Origin: Sipunculus nudus | Lineage: Eukaryota; Annelida; Sipuncula; Golfingiida; Sipunculidae | Length of the DNA: 64,000 bases | NCBI GenBank assembly: GCA_026874595.1 | Contig: CM049311.1 | Coordinates: forward strand, 16,639,676-16,703,675 | Direction: 5' to 3' | In this document: piece by piece, positions 1 through 10,531 of the stretch | How the letters are laid out: the number at the start of each line of letters is the position of its first letter | Numbering within the stretch: position 1 is the stretch's first letter | Notes under the pieces: generated by a model | The model's input: only the letters and a program-made list of their open reading frames with translations | What the model was told of the DNA's origin: nothing | Database searches by the model: none | Position numbers and translations under genes: made by a program

Positions 1-45
<45 letters not shown>
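1..45. repeat. (TA)n microsatellite at window edge
   Basis: Uninterrupted AT dinucleotides run from the first base, so the array is cut by the window edge. It is the first of about a dozen TA arrays in the window. Confidence 0.95.
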
Positions 46-46
<1 letters not shown>

Positions 47-433
47 TCTATAAACACACACTGCATAATGTGTAAGTATACTTCTTCATTTGTTTGTATA
101 CGTGATATCCTTTGCAGTTATATTTGAATAAAATCAGCAGTGGGTTTTAAAAAAAAAAGTTAAGAATGTCTTGAGCGGAAAGCCCATTCTTGAAGATCGA
201 GTCTCAGACAAGTTGGTTTCAATATCCAAGACTTTCCTGCGAATAATCTTGATAAACATTCGATTCCTATGGTATCCAAAACAGGTCCAGGGCAGTCTTG
301 CGGGGTCTTGAGGTACACTACTGTAAAAGTAGGCCCGTTTATTTAAGGTTTAATAATAATACGCGGAAACTGATGAGAATTCTGGGTTTCCCAGAAATAA
401 TTAACCCATGCATTCGCAAAATATCAACAATAT

Positions 434-486
434 TAGCTTGTGTGGTAGAAGTATGACATCTGCAAAGCGAGTGCATTCGAACCTGC
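434..486 (+). repeat. possible tRNA-like (SINE head) sequence
   Basis: TAGCTTGTGTGGTAGAAG resembles a pol III A box. It is followed about 41 bp later by CATTCGAACCTG, which resembles a B box (GGTTCGANTCC). This spacing is close to that of a tRNA gene. No cloverleaf or clear tail was found, so this is only a weak call for a tRNA-derived SINE remnant. Confidence 0.3.
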
Positions 487-489
487 ACA

Positions 490-3400
490 TGCGTTTAAAT
501 ACAAGCGAAACAAGTCCAACTTATTTTTTAGGTTGATCACTCGGTGTAAAATTTTACCATTCTCCTAGCATTGGCAATGTTTTTAGACTGAAATTGGGTG
601 ATTTGTTAACGCCCGATTTTTAATTAAAATAATGTGATAACAATTGTTTCAAGCAAAGATAATCATATAATTTTTATGTGACGTTAAGATATAGAGTATA
701 CCCAGCAAATGTCGGAGACCAGGGTAATAACGAATAGTACTTAAATATAACTCCAAAGGAATCGATATATTTGGCAAACCCGACCAACATCAAAAATAAA
801 AAACAAATAAAATTTATGATTTGTTTTTGTTAATAACTACCGTTAAATATAACCAACATATTTTGATATTTTGTGAAGTGTCTGATATTAACCAGGAACA
901 AAAAAAAGGAACCCGGGTAATATCAAACAGTAGGCACCATGGAAACCGGCAATCATTTTAAGGCGCTATTTGAAGGATAAACGATGGCTAATGGCCGCAT
1001 ATGCACGGATAGTTTAGTATGAAATGTTGAGTTATATTCATAGTTACTTGGTTGCAACTTTTATAATTAAACACTCTATTGAAAATTAACAAAAAAAATT
1101 AAACATATATTATTTTTTTAAAGCGGATTTTGAGACTGGCGTCCGCCCCCCTCCCCTTGATCTGTAATATTGCTCATTTTATCTATTTCTTTTCCCAGTT
1201 ATTCGTAATTAATTTTCATTTTTCAGATTTCTTTTTTCTTCCCTTGTAATCTAATTATTTAATTATCCATAGTTTGTTACATCTTAATTCATGATTTGTG
1301 GATATTAATGAACAGCCTTTTGAATTAATGTTTCAATACTAAGGGAGTCCGTCCGTTATAAAACTCTGCTGGGTCAAAACACCAAGAACACACCCCGTCC
1401 CTTTTTGATACAACCCCCACCCCACCCTACTCATTAGTATTATCTTGTGAATCAGGCAAGGCCATTCCCTCCCCCGTGTGCCTGTAATTAATTTTTCGAA
1501 TGAACACGGTTTAAGATTTGATTAATATAGGTATAATATTGTCCATGCATCAGACATAAACAAAAGTATTTAAATGTATTTCAGAAAAAAAAATACCAGG
1601 AAAATACACATTATATCGGCAATTTATCTGGATTGTTTTATTTTTTGTTATCTAAAAAAATCAGCTGTTTTAAGCATTTAGGTCGCTAATTTTCGCAATC
1701 AGTGTGAACAGAGTTTCTGTAAACGAGCCAACTGGCATGTAGCCATGCAATCATGATCTCGGAGTAGTTCAATATAAGAGAACCACAAACACTGCGAATG
1801 CATGCGTTGCCGCTGATAGAAAAACTTATTAAAATAAAAGATTTGACTGTGCTTTCCCACAAACAATACGTTTTGTCCTTTTTTTATTGCATTTGTGCCA
1901 GCTATCAACATGAGTATTCTGACATATCACTGTCAATCTCGGAGCCATGTATCGCCGTTCAGATATTATTTATCGCCGGTGTCTGGTATTACCAAGTAAC
2001 CTCCGCGAGGGTTTCCTACAATATTTTAACCAGAATTGAACATGATCTTTGCGTGTTAAGTCTTAGAAAAAAAATATTCCTATTCCTGAGGTTAAAAATG
2101 ATTCCCGGAAACCGGCGTTGTTTTGATCAGTCACGGAACGGTGAGCCGACGAATCCAAAAGTATCCTATATTGCCCCTTACTCGTATATGATGACACATT
2201 AAATTTAGCCTCGTGTATTCCCAATTCATTTCGGGTCACCACGCGGCGTAAAATATGTGCATATTGTTGTTAAGGTAAAAAGGTCAAGGCAGTCTTGGGT
2301 TAGACTGCGATATTGTAACGGTCTTGAGATTTGTCTAACGCAAGACCGCTTCAAGACTCGAGACGGATTTCAAGACTCAAGTCAAGACTTAAACAGGTAT
2401 GTTGAATCCCGCCCCTGATGTATAGGCCCCTATGGATTACTATCCACGCGGTGAAATGCTGTAGATTTAGTCAATATCGTAAGGTAAAAAGTTCGTGGGT
2501 TGATTTTTACAGAACGGTGGTTTTTATTAATTTGAGGAAAGACAATGAAAATTTTATAAAAATCACGGTTATTTATAACCCAATGTGCGCAAGGATGACG
2601 ACTAACATATGTGCACAGGTAGTACAAAGGTTGCTCTATTATGATTCTTAACACACGATGTGCCTGTATCGCGGCCAATCGGGACAGTTTTCAGCAAACA
2701 AGCTTCGCCCAATCCAAGCCCAAGAATCAATATTATTAATATTCAATAAAAGTATAGCCTTCTTTTTAAAGGCTCACTTTAAGCACGCCACGCAATCGTA
2801 ATCGGCAATACTCGGAAGAAGTGCTCTTTACATTCGTGCCTGCGTTACTGCGAGTGAGTTTACATGACCCTTAGCTTTTAAACCAACTGGGAGCGCAAGT
2901 CACGATTTATCACTATTAAAGGAAGAAAAAGCAGGTTCCAAAAAAGAGCCGTGCCTCGGTAAGTGTGGTAACGAACATTGGATCATGTGTACCTCTCTTG
3001 TAGTGTCTGAAGTGTAGTATTTCTCTTGAATATTTCACGCAAACTGTTTAAAAGAGGAAATGTGGGTACTTGTTTTTCGTTTAAAATAAGTTTGATATTA
3101 TTTCATAATAAACATTTCAGGGGGCCGTGTTTGTACGACATTAGGGGAAAAAAGAATTTACAAAAGAACACTTAAAATATTTATAGTATATTACAGGAAA
3201 AGTAATGCAGTACATTATCATATGTAACGATGGCAATCATAAAAAGTAATTAACAATTTTTGTACTTAAATTGAAAATTCAGCCAGCGATAACTATAAAT
3301 AGATGAAGTCGACCACCAGCTACATTTAGGATATTTGCTGACATTTTGATTTTTTTATCGTTGGATTCATGAATTCCTGGATAACCTTGATCCACGAAAA

Positions 3401-3685
3401 CCAGGAAAGTAAAATCCTTACTAATATTTCGGAATTTACTGTATCTCTATTCTGGAAATGGAGGCCTCAGGCCCATGGATCCAACATTTAAACATACATA
3501 ATACATAATACACAGTCACATGGAAAATTTGTATAAATAATAACTAAATATTTAATTAAAATTAATGTATAGATAAAAATGGAATATAGATTTAAAAAAA
3601 AACACACATTTATTGATTACAAAATATTGAAAGAAAGAACCTTTATGCAAGTGAATCGATATAAAGTGTGATAAGGTCTTAAGCG
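490..3685. other. non-coding stretch, no gene recognised
   Basis: AT-rich sequence with frequent stops on both strands. Two stretches rich in the word CAAGACT and its variants (about 170-310 and 2,281-2,400) look like parts of one dispersed repeat family that I cannot name. The longest open frame here (134 codons, 1,798-2,202) has no recognisable motif and composition typical of chance. Confidence 0.6.
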
Positions 3686-3689
3686 TTAT

Positions 3690-4095
3690 ATTTCAGCAAT
3701 ATGCAACAGTTTTATATAAGTATGCATCGCAAAAAAGGGTAAATATTTCTCCTGACTTTTTTTTTAAATATAATTAATGCGATATGTATTTGAAACAAAT
3801 ATATGAAAATGAAATAATAATGAGAAATAATACTTTTCTACACAAATAATAATTACCTTTTAGGATAATATATTTCTAATATATTATGATATATTAATGC
3901 AATATAGAAAGGTTTTGCATAAGTATACAATGCAACAAAAGTAAGGTTTTTCGCTGAAACTCTCGATAAGTAGAATAAAGACAAAACTGTATTTAGAAAA
4001 ATATTAAACGGAAATAATAATAAAAAATAAAACTAATTAAACCATAATAATTATTACATCAGGATAATATACTTTTAATATGTCATGATAATAGT
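3690..4095. repeat. two-copy degenerate tandem repeat, period about 199 bp
   Basis: The motif AGGATAATATA followed by a TTC/TTTAATAT stretch occurs at 3,862 and again at 4,061. Both occurrences are preceded by an AATAATTAC-type run, and further left by a TTTTATATAAGTATGCAT / TTTGCATAAGTATACAAT pair. The two copies are adjacent and diverged. No coding potential is seen. Confidence 0.6.
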
Positions 4096-4799
4096 TCTCA
4101 AACGTATTAAATGGAATAGTATATAAGTTACAAAATATCTATGTAAAATACGTAGATAACGAATGGAACCATTATTTAGCAGGAACAGTATTACCGATGA
4201 ACAAGTTTGATGTAACATTTTATATGTTATTATAAAAAATATCATTTAAAGAGTGTAGATAATTCCAACTTTAACACTATTGTCTAACGATTTGAATCAA
4301 TGTTAATTACAAAGAATACAAAGTTTCATAACAAGACAAAAAAATAATAAAGCCTGTCATGACTAAAGGCGTGTCAATTTGGCAGGGAAAATTAATTTTT
4401 GATATTAGCTTTGATGAAGAGCAGTAAACACAAGTTATTTAGTATATAAATAAAAGAAAAAACACTTTTTTAATATGAATTTGGACTTCTTTTAGCATTG
4501 TAAATATGAACATGCTGTGTAGTATGTCACAGGTAAAAGTAAATATACAAATTTATGTTATGCGAGTACACCTTACTTGGAGCTCCTGCTACATGTTTCA
4601 AGCCCCTTACTTTGATCTTGACATGGCCATTGTTGTGTTTGCATTGTCTCATTAATAACCGCTTTTACCTAATGGTAGCCAATCCACAGGTCAGATGAGG
4701 TTCATACACAGCATAAGACCAGTCAATCAACTTATACAGTGTTGAAACATTTGAGTTGAAAACAGGAGTCTTTCTGACACAAATAAAATTATCCATAAG

Positions 4800-5115
4800 T
4801 TGTGTTTTTCTACTCCAACTTCTCTCAAACCAATTTTATCAATTTTGTCCAACTTAATTTCTGACCATTGATAAATGTGATCTCTTTCAGATTGTTTTTT
4901 TGTTCTCCTTAAGGAAATCACAGTTTGTGTTAAGTTATCTTGTGCAGTCAGATGGACAGCTATATTGTCCTCAAGGAATAAAGCGACACTTGCAGTTGAG
5001 AATATCAAATAACTTATCAAGTTTTGTCTTGAAGCACTTCTAGTTTGCCACGACCAAGAGATATGTCTCTTGCCTGTTCCCAGCTGTCTCGAATCTTATT
5101 CAAGATAGCCATTTT
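4800..5115 (-). pseudogene. broken Cys-containing ORF fragment, unknown family
   Basis: Read on the minus strand, an ATG at 5,113 opens MAILNKIRDSWEQARD and then LGRGKLEVLQDKT before a stop. In the next frame the sequence continues DKLFDILNCKCRFIP, then YSCPSDCT and NCDFLKENKK. The spacing of the cysteines (CKC, C..DC, NC) and the LFDI motif resemble a family of uncharacterised invertebrate proteins that I remember as repetitive in genomes, but I cannot name it. At least one frameshift and one stop separate the parts, so this is a relic and not a working gene. The downstream 4,727-4,930 open frame is probably the shifted continuation. Confidence 0.4.
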
Positions 5116-5119
5116 TGAG

Positions 5120-6095
5120 TTAATGCGGGGGGCTAAGGCAAGTCATTAGCTTGATGAATATCCTGTGCAAGATTAGCTTCAGAATAGTTCCTCGTATCAT
5201 CGTGTCACATTTGTATAAATAGGATCAGAAAGCTAGGATAACCCCTAAATAATATAATTTAGATAGTTAAATGAGCTACCGCTTTTGCTTCTTAGTTTTC
5301 GCTTCAATAAATATTTTGTATTTTTTATTTAATAAACCGAGGAGGTGTACAATCTATACACATAAGGTGAAATGTTCCTTATAAAATACGTGTAATTTTA
5401 GCACACGTGAAACATATTCCTGCAAATAGGTTTAGCAATGAAAAATAACGGAAAGTTTAATTTTACATCTTATTTGATACATCTTATATACTTTACAACG
5501 GAAAAATCATGAAATCAAAAAAGGAATATATTCGACGAATAACAAAGTATTCTAACCAACAGTTGAAAACATTTACATGGTTTCATGAGGCTGAAACTTG
5601 AATATGCATGCATACTGTACAATAACTGAATCAAAGAACAAGGTGGTCGGGCAGAAAGATTTCAAAGAAGAGTGGCTATTGTCTGCACCGGTTCTCCTTC
5701 CAGAGTTAGGATGGGCGAACTTTGAGAAGAGAAGAAAATACTTCAGTCTTGTTCATTTGACTTTACACCAATACCAACAAGCAAGGAGTCATACAACACA
5801 TAATACATAAGCAAAATAAGACTCTGGAACCAACTGGAGGATCATATAAAAAACTCTCCATATTGGGACACTTCAAAAATGCATTAATACATTCATTATT
5901 CCCACCAAAAAAATACGTTATAACACAGGCAAGGGATCAGCTGCAATAAATCAGACGAAAATAAGGATGGGAATGAGCCATCTTTAATATCATTTATATC
6001 CATATCACATTACTGAAAACGGATATCGTAAAAATAACCATTAAGTAAGTATCCAGTACGTTTAATGTATCCTAAAACCTCAACATTTTCTTGTA
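5120..6095. other. non-coding stretch, probable intron or upstream region
   Basis: No gene or repeat recognised. It leads into the putative microexon at 6,097 through CATTTTCTTGTAG. The 70-codon open frame at 5,598 has no family signature. Confidence 0.5.
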
Positions 6096-6096
6096 G

Positions 6097-6138
6097 AGAG
6101 ATATTGGAGAGGGTTGGCAAGTGGAGATTCGCAAGACG
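6097..6138 (+). CDS. putative microexon 1 of the mucin-like gene (42 nt)
   Basis: The exon is preceded by TTTTCTTGTAG and followed by the donor GTAAGTTA. In phase 1 it reads RYWRGLASGDSQD with split codons at both ends, and 42 nt keeps the frame. It was chosen because its 3' part aligns with the 30-nt exons at 19,513 and 29,266: a GAGGGTT/GAAGGGTCAGG-type core, then GTGGAG, CGCAAGACG/CGAACGAAG and the same GTAAGTTA donor. It is therefore likely a diverged paralogous exon. Alternative acceptors 2 or 4 nt downstream would break phase symmetry. The residues are not Thr-rich, and no function can be inferred beyond membership of the same gene. Confidence 0.42.
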
Positions 6139-6734
6139 GTAAGTTATCAATTATTTAATTTTACAGTATTTAACTTATTATTTTTTAAATTTTAAATGGA
6201 GAAAAAGAGTACATATATACCCTATCAATATGGCAGTTTAGAAGAAATGGGTAAATTTAACTTATCATGATAATTAACACTGGCAACGTACCGACAAAAT
6301 TTATATTTTGATTTGAAAGATGTAAAATGAGAAAAACAAAATTATAATAAAATTAGACATACAATTCGCTGGATAGGCGTTCCAGGTACAAAGTATAATG
6401 AGTACATATAATTATACAGTTCACAGAGTCCTGAATAATTTGACAGTAGCCGTCAGCACTAATCATGGAAAGTTCGCCTGGCACCTAAGCTGCAGGTCAC
6501 GCTTTTACACGTAACACATGTCCTTCTTGTTCCAGGCTCTTTACCACTGTATACACGACGCACAAGCGCTTTTCACCGTAACAAAAGTCACTGGCTTGAC
6601 AGTTTCTAGTCTCGAAGTACTCGCCTATCTGAATCACTGACATAAGGGCTCACAGCTTTTTCTTTAGAATCTCTCAGACAATATCTGTCCCTATATAATC
6701 ACTCTGGGTATATCCAATATTTTGTATTCTTATA

Positions 6735-7423
6735 TGTCATTGCACACGGCAGTATTTGGTACCTTTCACAATGATTAGCGTATCAGTTGTCCTCGTCTGT
6801 TTGTATCCTCTATCACCGCAGAACCACATCGCAAGCCAACAAGTTCTTTTGTAAACACAACTCACAAGTCCGTTAGTGAGTACTATACACAGGGAACTTT
6901 TTCCTCAGCTGATTAAACTCGAACCCTCCTTTGTATTGACAACCTGTCAGACTATACCATCTAGCGCGCTGTCTTAGGAGATTGTGCCTTTCCTTTCGCG
7001 TTTCCAACATATACACGGATGCTTACGTCACACATCCTGAATGCTCTTGGCATATCGGCTTAAAATATTATATAGCCTCGATAAATGCATGAATTATAAA
7101 ACGGACACGCCTCCACAGACTCGAGTATGGGAAAAGTCAAGCATGCAGTTACGTAGCCTTAAAGGTCTAGTGTAAACAATGTTGTCAAAGGAAACCGACT
7201 AGACTTCGACCGGCAAGAATCAATTCCTAAGGAATTTCGACTCTTCTGAAACCAACATCAAATGAAATATCTGGGTTCTCTGAACCTGTGTTCTACATTG
7301 ACACCAATTCATAAATAAGCATATTAATATAAATTAAATAATAGAAACAACCAACTGGTTATACCTTCCTCACTTAAATCTGCAAGCCATTATAATTAAA
7401 AAAGTCACAGTTTTCTCGTGACA
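6735..7423 (-). repeat. 3' LTR of gypsy-type element 1
   Basis: In plus sense it starts TGTCATTGCACACGGCAG and ends TCTCGTGACA. The partner LTR starts TGACTATTGCACACACG and ends CTTGTGACA. Its 689-bp length agrees closely with the 691 bp inferred for the right LTR of element 2. It shares the internal words GGACACGCC and GTCACAG with the other copies. The polypurine tract abuts it on the internal side. Confidence 0.6.
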
Positions 7424-7438
7424 ACCCCCCCCCCCGCC
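7424..7438 (-). other. polypurine tract beside the 3' LTR
   Basis: The plus strand reads ACCCCCCCCCCGCCC directly after the GTGACA terminus. On the element strand this is a G-rich purine run immediately upstream of TGTCAC. That is where plus-strand priming of an LTR retrotransposon occurs, and it fixes the LTR border and orientation. Confidence 0.6.
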
Positions 7439-7569
7439 CTTAAAACAATGTCATACTATTTTAAAGAAATGCCGTATCGATCCATTAAATGTGAAAACAT
7501 ACATAATATAAAAACTCATATCTATGTATGTTGTTGGTCTTAACAAATATTCACAATCTCAAAAGCTGT

Positions 7570-8660
7570 TCAATACATTGGTAACCTGCTTCAAGAGTCT
7601 GGTCAATGAATTGGCTTGCCAGGGACAGCCTGTATATCAAACCTTAATGCTTGTAACACTAAAACCCATCTCTTTGCCACCCTTGTTTTAACATTTGGCC
7701 TTCCTGACACCCTTGAGAGGCTTGTGGTCTGTTTGTATGGTGGACGGTCTACATGACAAATACCTCTCAAATTTCTGAACAGCCGAAAAATTGCCAAACA
7801 TTCTCTCTCAAATTCTTTCTAAATCCGACATACGACGCGTCGCATTTCAAGTAGAATCGCTCACTGAAATCGGTTAGTCTCAGTATAGGGGAATCAGCTA
7901 GCGCAGCTTTAAATGTGCCGTACGCATTCTCATAGATCTCTTTTCAATCCAATTTTTTAGGCTGCCCTTTCCTTGCAACGGCGGTCGGATCTGATATATA
8001 GGCACAGTTCTGAACGAACTTCGGGAAAAAATCGGTTAGGATTATAAAGGCTCGAAACACATTCTTTTTTTTTTGTATTTGTGCGGTCTGGATTTTTTTG
8101 TAAGCAGAGAAGGATTGGTTGCTAAATATCCTGTGCTTACGAGGTTGCCCAAACATCCTAGGCTGCGATATTCTACGAAAGTCTTTTCTGGTTTAGTCGC
8201 AAGGTTGGCTCGCTCGAGTCTAGCAAGCACTCCACTGAGCGTTCTTACGTGTTCATCCAATGCCGATATTACAGGCAAGTCGTCTATGTAGCGTACCACA
8301 TTAGCCATATCGCTGAACAAGTAATGCATAAACACTGCGCCGGCCGGTACTTAACCGATTGATATTAAACCTGAACTGGCAATGTCCGTCAGGTGTTACA
8401 AATGCCGTTTTGTTCTTACATCTGACATCTTAGTCTGCAGTAGCCTTTTGTCAGATCAAACTTGGTTATGTTTTCGCTTTCGGCTTCCCTTGTGAACAAT
8501 GTTTCCGGCTTTTGCATCGGTCCTTGATCAAATACTACCGACTAGTCAAACGAATCTGATCTCAGCATCTGGTTGACCCACCATAATGCATGGTGATGCA
8601 AAACTCGACTTAATTTTTTCGATTATGCCTTACTTTAGCATTTCGCTGATTTCTGATTGC
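7570..8660 (-). pseudogene. decayed gypsy pol: reverse transcriptase and RNase H
   Basis: Minus-strand fragments in pol order: KFDLTKGYCR near 8,440-8,466 (RT palm start), then YIDDLPVIS at about 8,262-8,290 (the catalytic YxDD box), LARLERANLATKPEKT and SLGCLGNLVSTG (RT end), and RFDIQAVPGKPIH at 7,603-7,640 (end of the gypsy RNase H region). These segments lie in different frames with stops between, so the gene is dead. The catalytic YIDD itself is preserved. Integrase, protease and zinc-knuckle regions were not recognised. The neighbouring stretch 8,610-8,860 is homologous to 55,170-55,380 in element 2. Confidence 0.75.
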
Positions 8661-9497
8661 ATAGTCTCTCGCAACTGAAATTGAACACGATACGGCGTCT
8701 GCCTGCTGCTTGGCTTCTAAAGCCCTAACATTCTTGTTAACGAACTCAGAGCTTCGTCCTAGTACTCTAACGCGGTCCCCATGTGAACCCCGTAACCGAC
8801 ATAAAAATCTGGATAGGTAAACAATAAACGCTGACAACCGGTAGATCCCTGACAATTACACGCGGGTTGCACCGAATATCAAAAGTCGCAAGGACGGATG
8901 AAAATCAAGCAGGTGATATTAATGTCTCAGAACACTCATAAAAGGAAAAACATATCGTGTGACATCACTCAGCATATCATCACAAACCAAGGTAATTAAC
9001 ATAAACTTAACAGCTCTGACAAATATTCACTCTAGTCTGAGTAATTATCAAACATTTAACAGTGGTTTTCCATTTCACTGAGTAACTATCAAACTAATAA
9101 CAATACTTTACGATAACAAAGTATTAAACGTCATTGATTTTACAAGTGTGCATGTGTCAATTCTCAGCACTGACTTTCAGTTTCAAATATAACAAAACAT
9201 TAAACATTTAAAAGAAGTTATATCAATTATCAATATGGAAATTTTACCAAATACTCAGACAATAAAATTTCTGACAATATATTAGCTCCCAAACGGCTAA
9301 ATCAATTCTGGCACGCTCGCCTATAAAGTGACACACCCCTACAAATATGAACCTCCAGGTTATTTTAAATGATAGACCATACCTGCTGAAACTCATTCAA
9401 ACATACACTCCAAAATATAGATAAAACATGACTTGAACAAAACAAATCAATATATAAAAAAAGGCAATAAACTTACATTTCTCTTGAAAGGTGCTCC

Positions 9498-9499
<2 letters not shown>

Positions 9500-9545
<46 letters not shown>
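9500..9545. repeat. (TA)n microsatellite inside element 1
   Basis: Uninterrupted TA array between the internal region and the 5' LTR of the gypsy relic. It is not present at the matching place of element 2, so it expanded after insertion. Confidence 0.95.
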
Positions 9546-9549
<4 letters not shown>

Positions 9550-9652
9550 ACTTATGATCACAAGCTGCAATAAGAAACACAAAAACACCACGTCTGTTAT
9601 GTTCACTATTATATAGACAGGGGTCCTTCTGTTTACATTACTCCTGATCACA

Positions 9653-10418
9653 TGACTATTGCACACACGTGACATAGGAATGTCGAGGCGCTTCCATCAG
9701 AGGTCGCTTTCACTGTGTATACTATCAGTAGTTCACCAGTATATAAACAGGTGCCAGCCACCAACAATTTCTCTCCAGAGTCTCACAACAGGTTTACATC
9801 GCGGTACGTACCAGTACGTCAGAAACTGCGATATCCGCTCTGAAATTCGTTACAGAACGTGGCCTTCCTCAGACACTAATAATTTACGCTTATATACATG
9901 ATCTCTAAGCTGTCCGAAGTCTGATGGATGCAGACTTGGCTTTAGGCTGCAAAAGATCATCAGAAAGCATCCAATCTGGCTCGCTGAAGAGCCAGTGTAG
10001 TAATTTTATTCTTAACCACAGCTTATATGTATGCTTGCTGACATCACAATTTTCCAACCTCTCCTGGCTAATTTCACACTCTTTTATTCTAACAGTCATA
10101 AATAAATGATTATTAAGATGGACAGGCCTACAAAGATCAAACCCTTAAAAAAGGAAACTAAGCAGGTGTTAAGCCTTAATTAATACAATCAACAACGTTA
10201 CTGTAGAAATCGTCTAGAGAAGGACGGCTCCCACGGAAATAATCTGTACTGAAATGAACATCATACGAGGCACCTGTGCTAACTTAACTAAGTTCTCACG
10301 GTAACACCCAAACATGATACCCCATATCAATATACAATAAATTATAAAGACAATCATCTGATTATACTCCCTACTTGAACATGCAATCATATAACTAAGT
10401 CACAGTCCTCTTGTGACA
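9653..10418 (-). repeat. 5' LTR of gypsy-type element 1
   Basis: In plus sense it runs from TGACTATTGCACACACG to CTTGTGACA. It is collinear with the left LTR through weakly conserved blocks such as GACAGGCCTACAAAG (GACACGCCTCCACAG on the left) and AAGTCACAG. At 766 bp it is longer than the partner LTR, so the left border or internal indels are uncertain. The bases to its left, CCTGATCACA, resemble the TTCTGCACCA primer-site end of element 2. Confidence 0.5.
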
Positions 10419-10441
10419 TCTATCTACTATATATTTAAGGT

Positions 10442-10455
10442 ATGTATATATATAT

Positions 10456-10513
<58 letters not shown>

Positions 10514-10531
10514 CTATATATATTTATAATA
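10442..10531. repeat. interrupted (TA)n microsatellite
   Basis: TA array with a few AAA and CATA interruptions, just outside the right end of gypsy element 1. Confidence 0.9.

Larger units (their letters stand above)
6735..10418 (-). mobile_element. gypsy-type LTR retrotransposon relic, element 1
   Basis: This element lies on the minus strand with LTR-like ends at 6,735-7,423 and 9,653-10,418. Both LTRs end (plus sense) in GTGACA, each preceded by a similar AAGTCACAG stretch. The internal part is only about 2.2 kb, much shorter than a complete gypsy element, and carries RT and RNase H fragments with many stops and shifts. A homologous element lies at about 52.8-58.0 kb. No convincing target-site duplication remains (TTATA left, TCTAT right). 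It probably inserted into an intron of the mucin-like gene, in the antisense direction. Confidence 0.7.

Noticed and set aside
371-396. CTGATGA followed by a TTCTGGG/CCCAGAA hairpin
   Set aside because: Looks like a hammerhead start, but three unpaired bases (GAA) sit between CTGATGA and the hairpin and no GAAA follows in register.
1798-2202. 134-codon open frame, plus strand
   Set aside because: Longest plus-strand frame in the window but with no motif, no splice context and an overlapping opposite-strand frame. Composition is as expected by chance.
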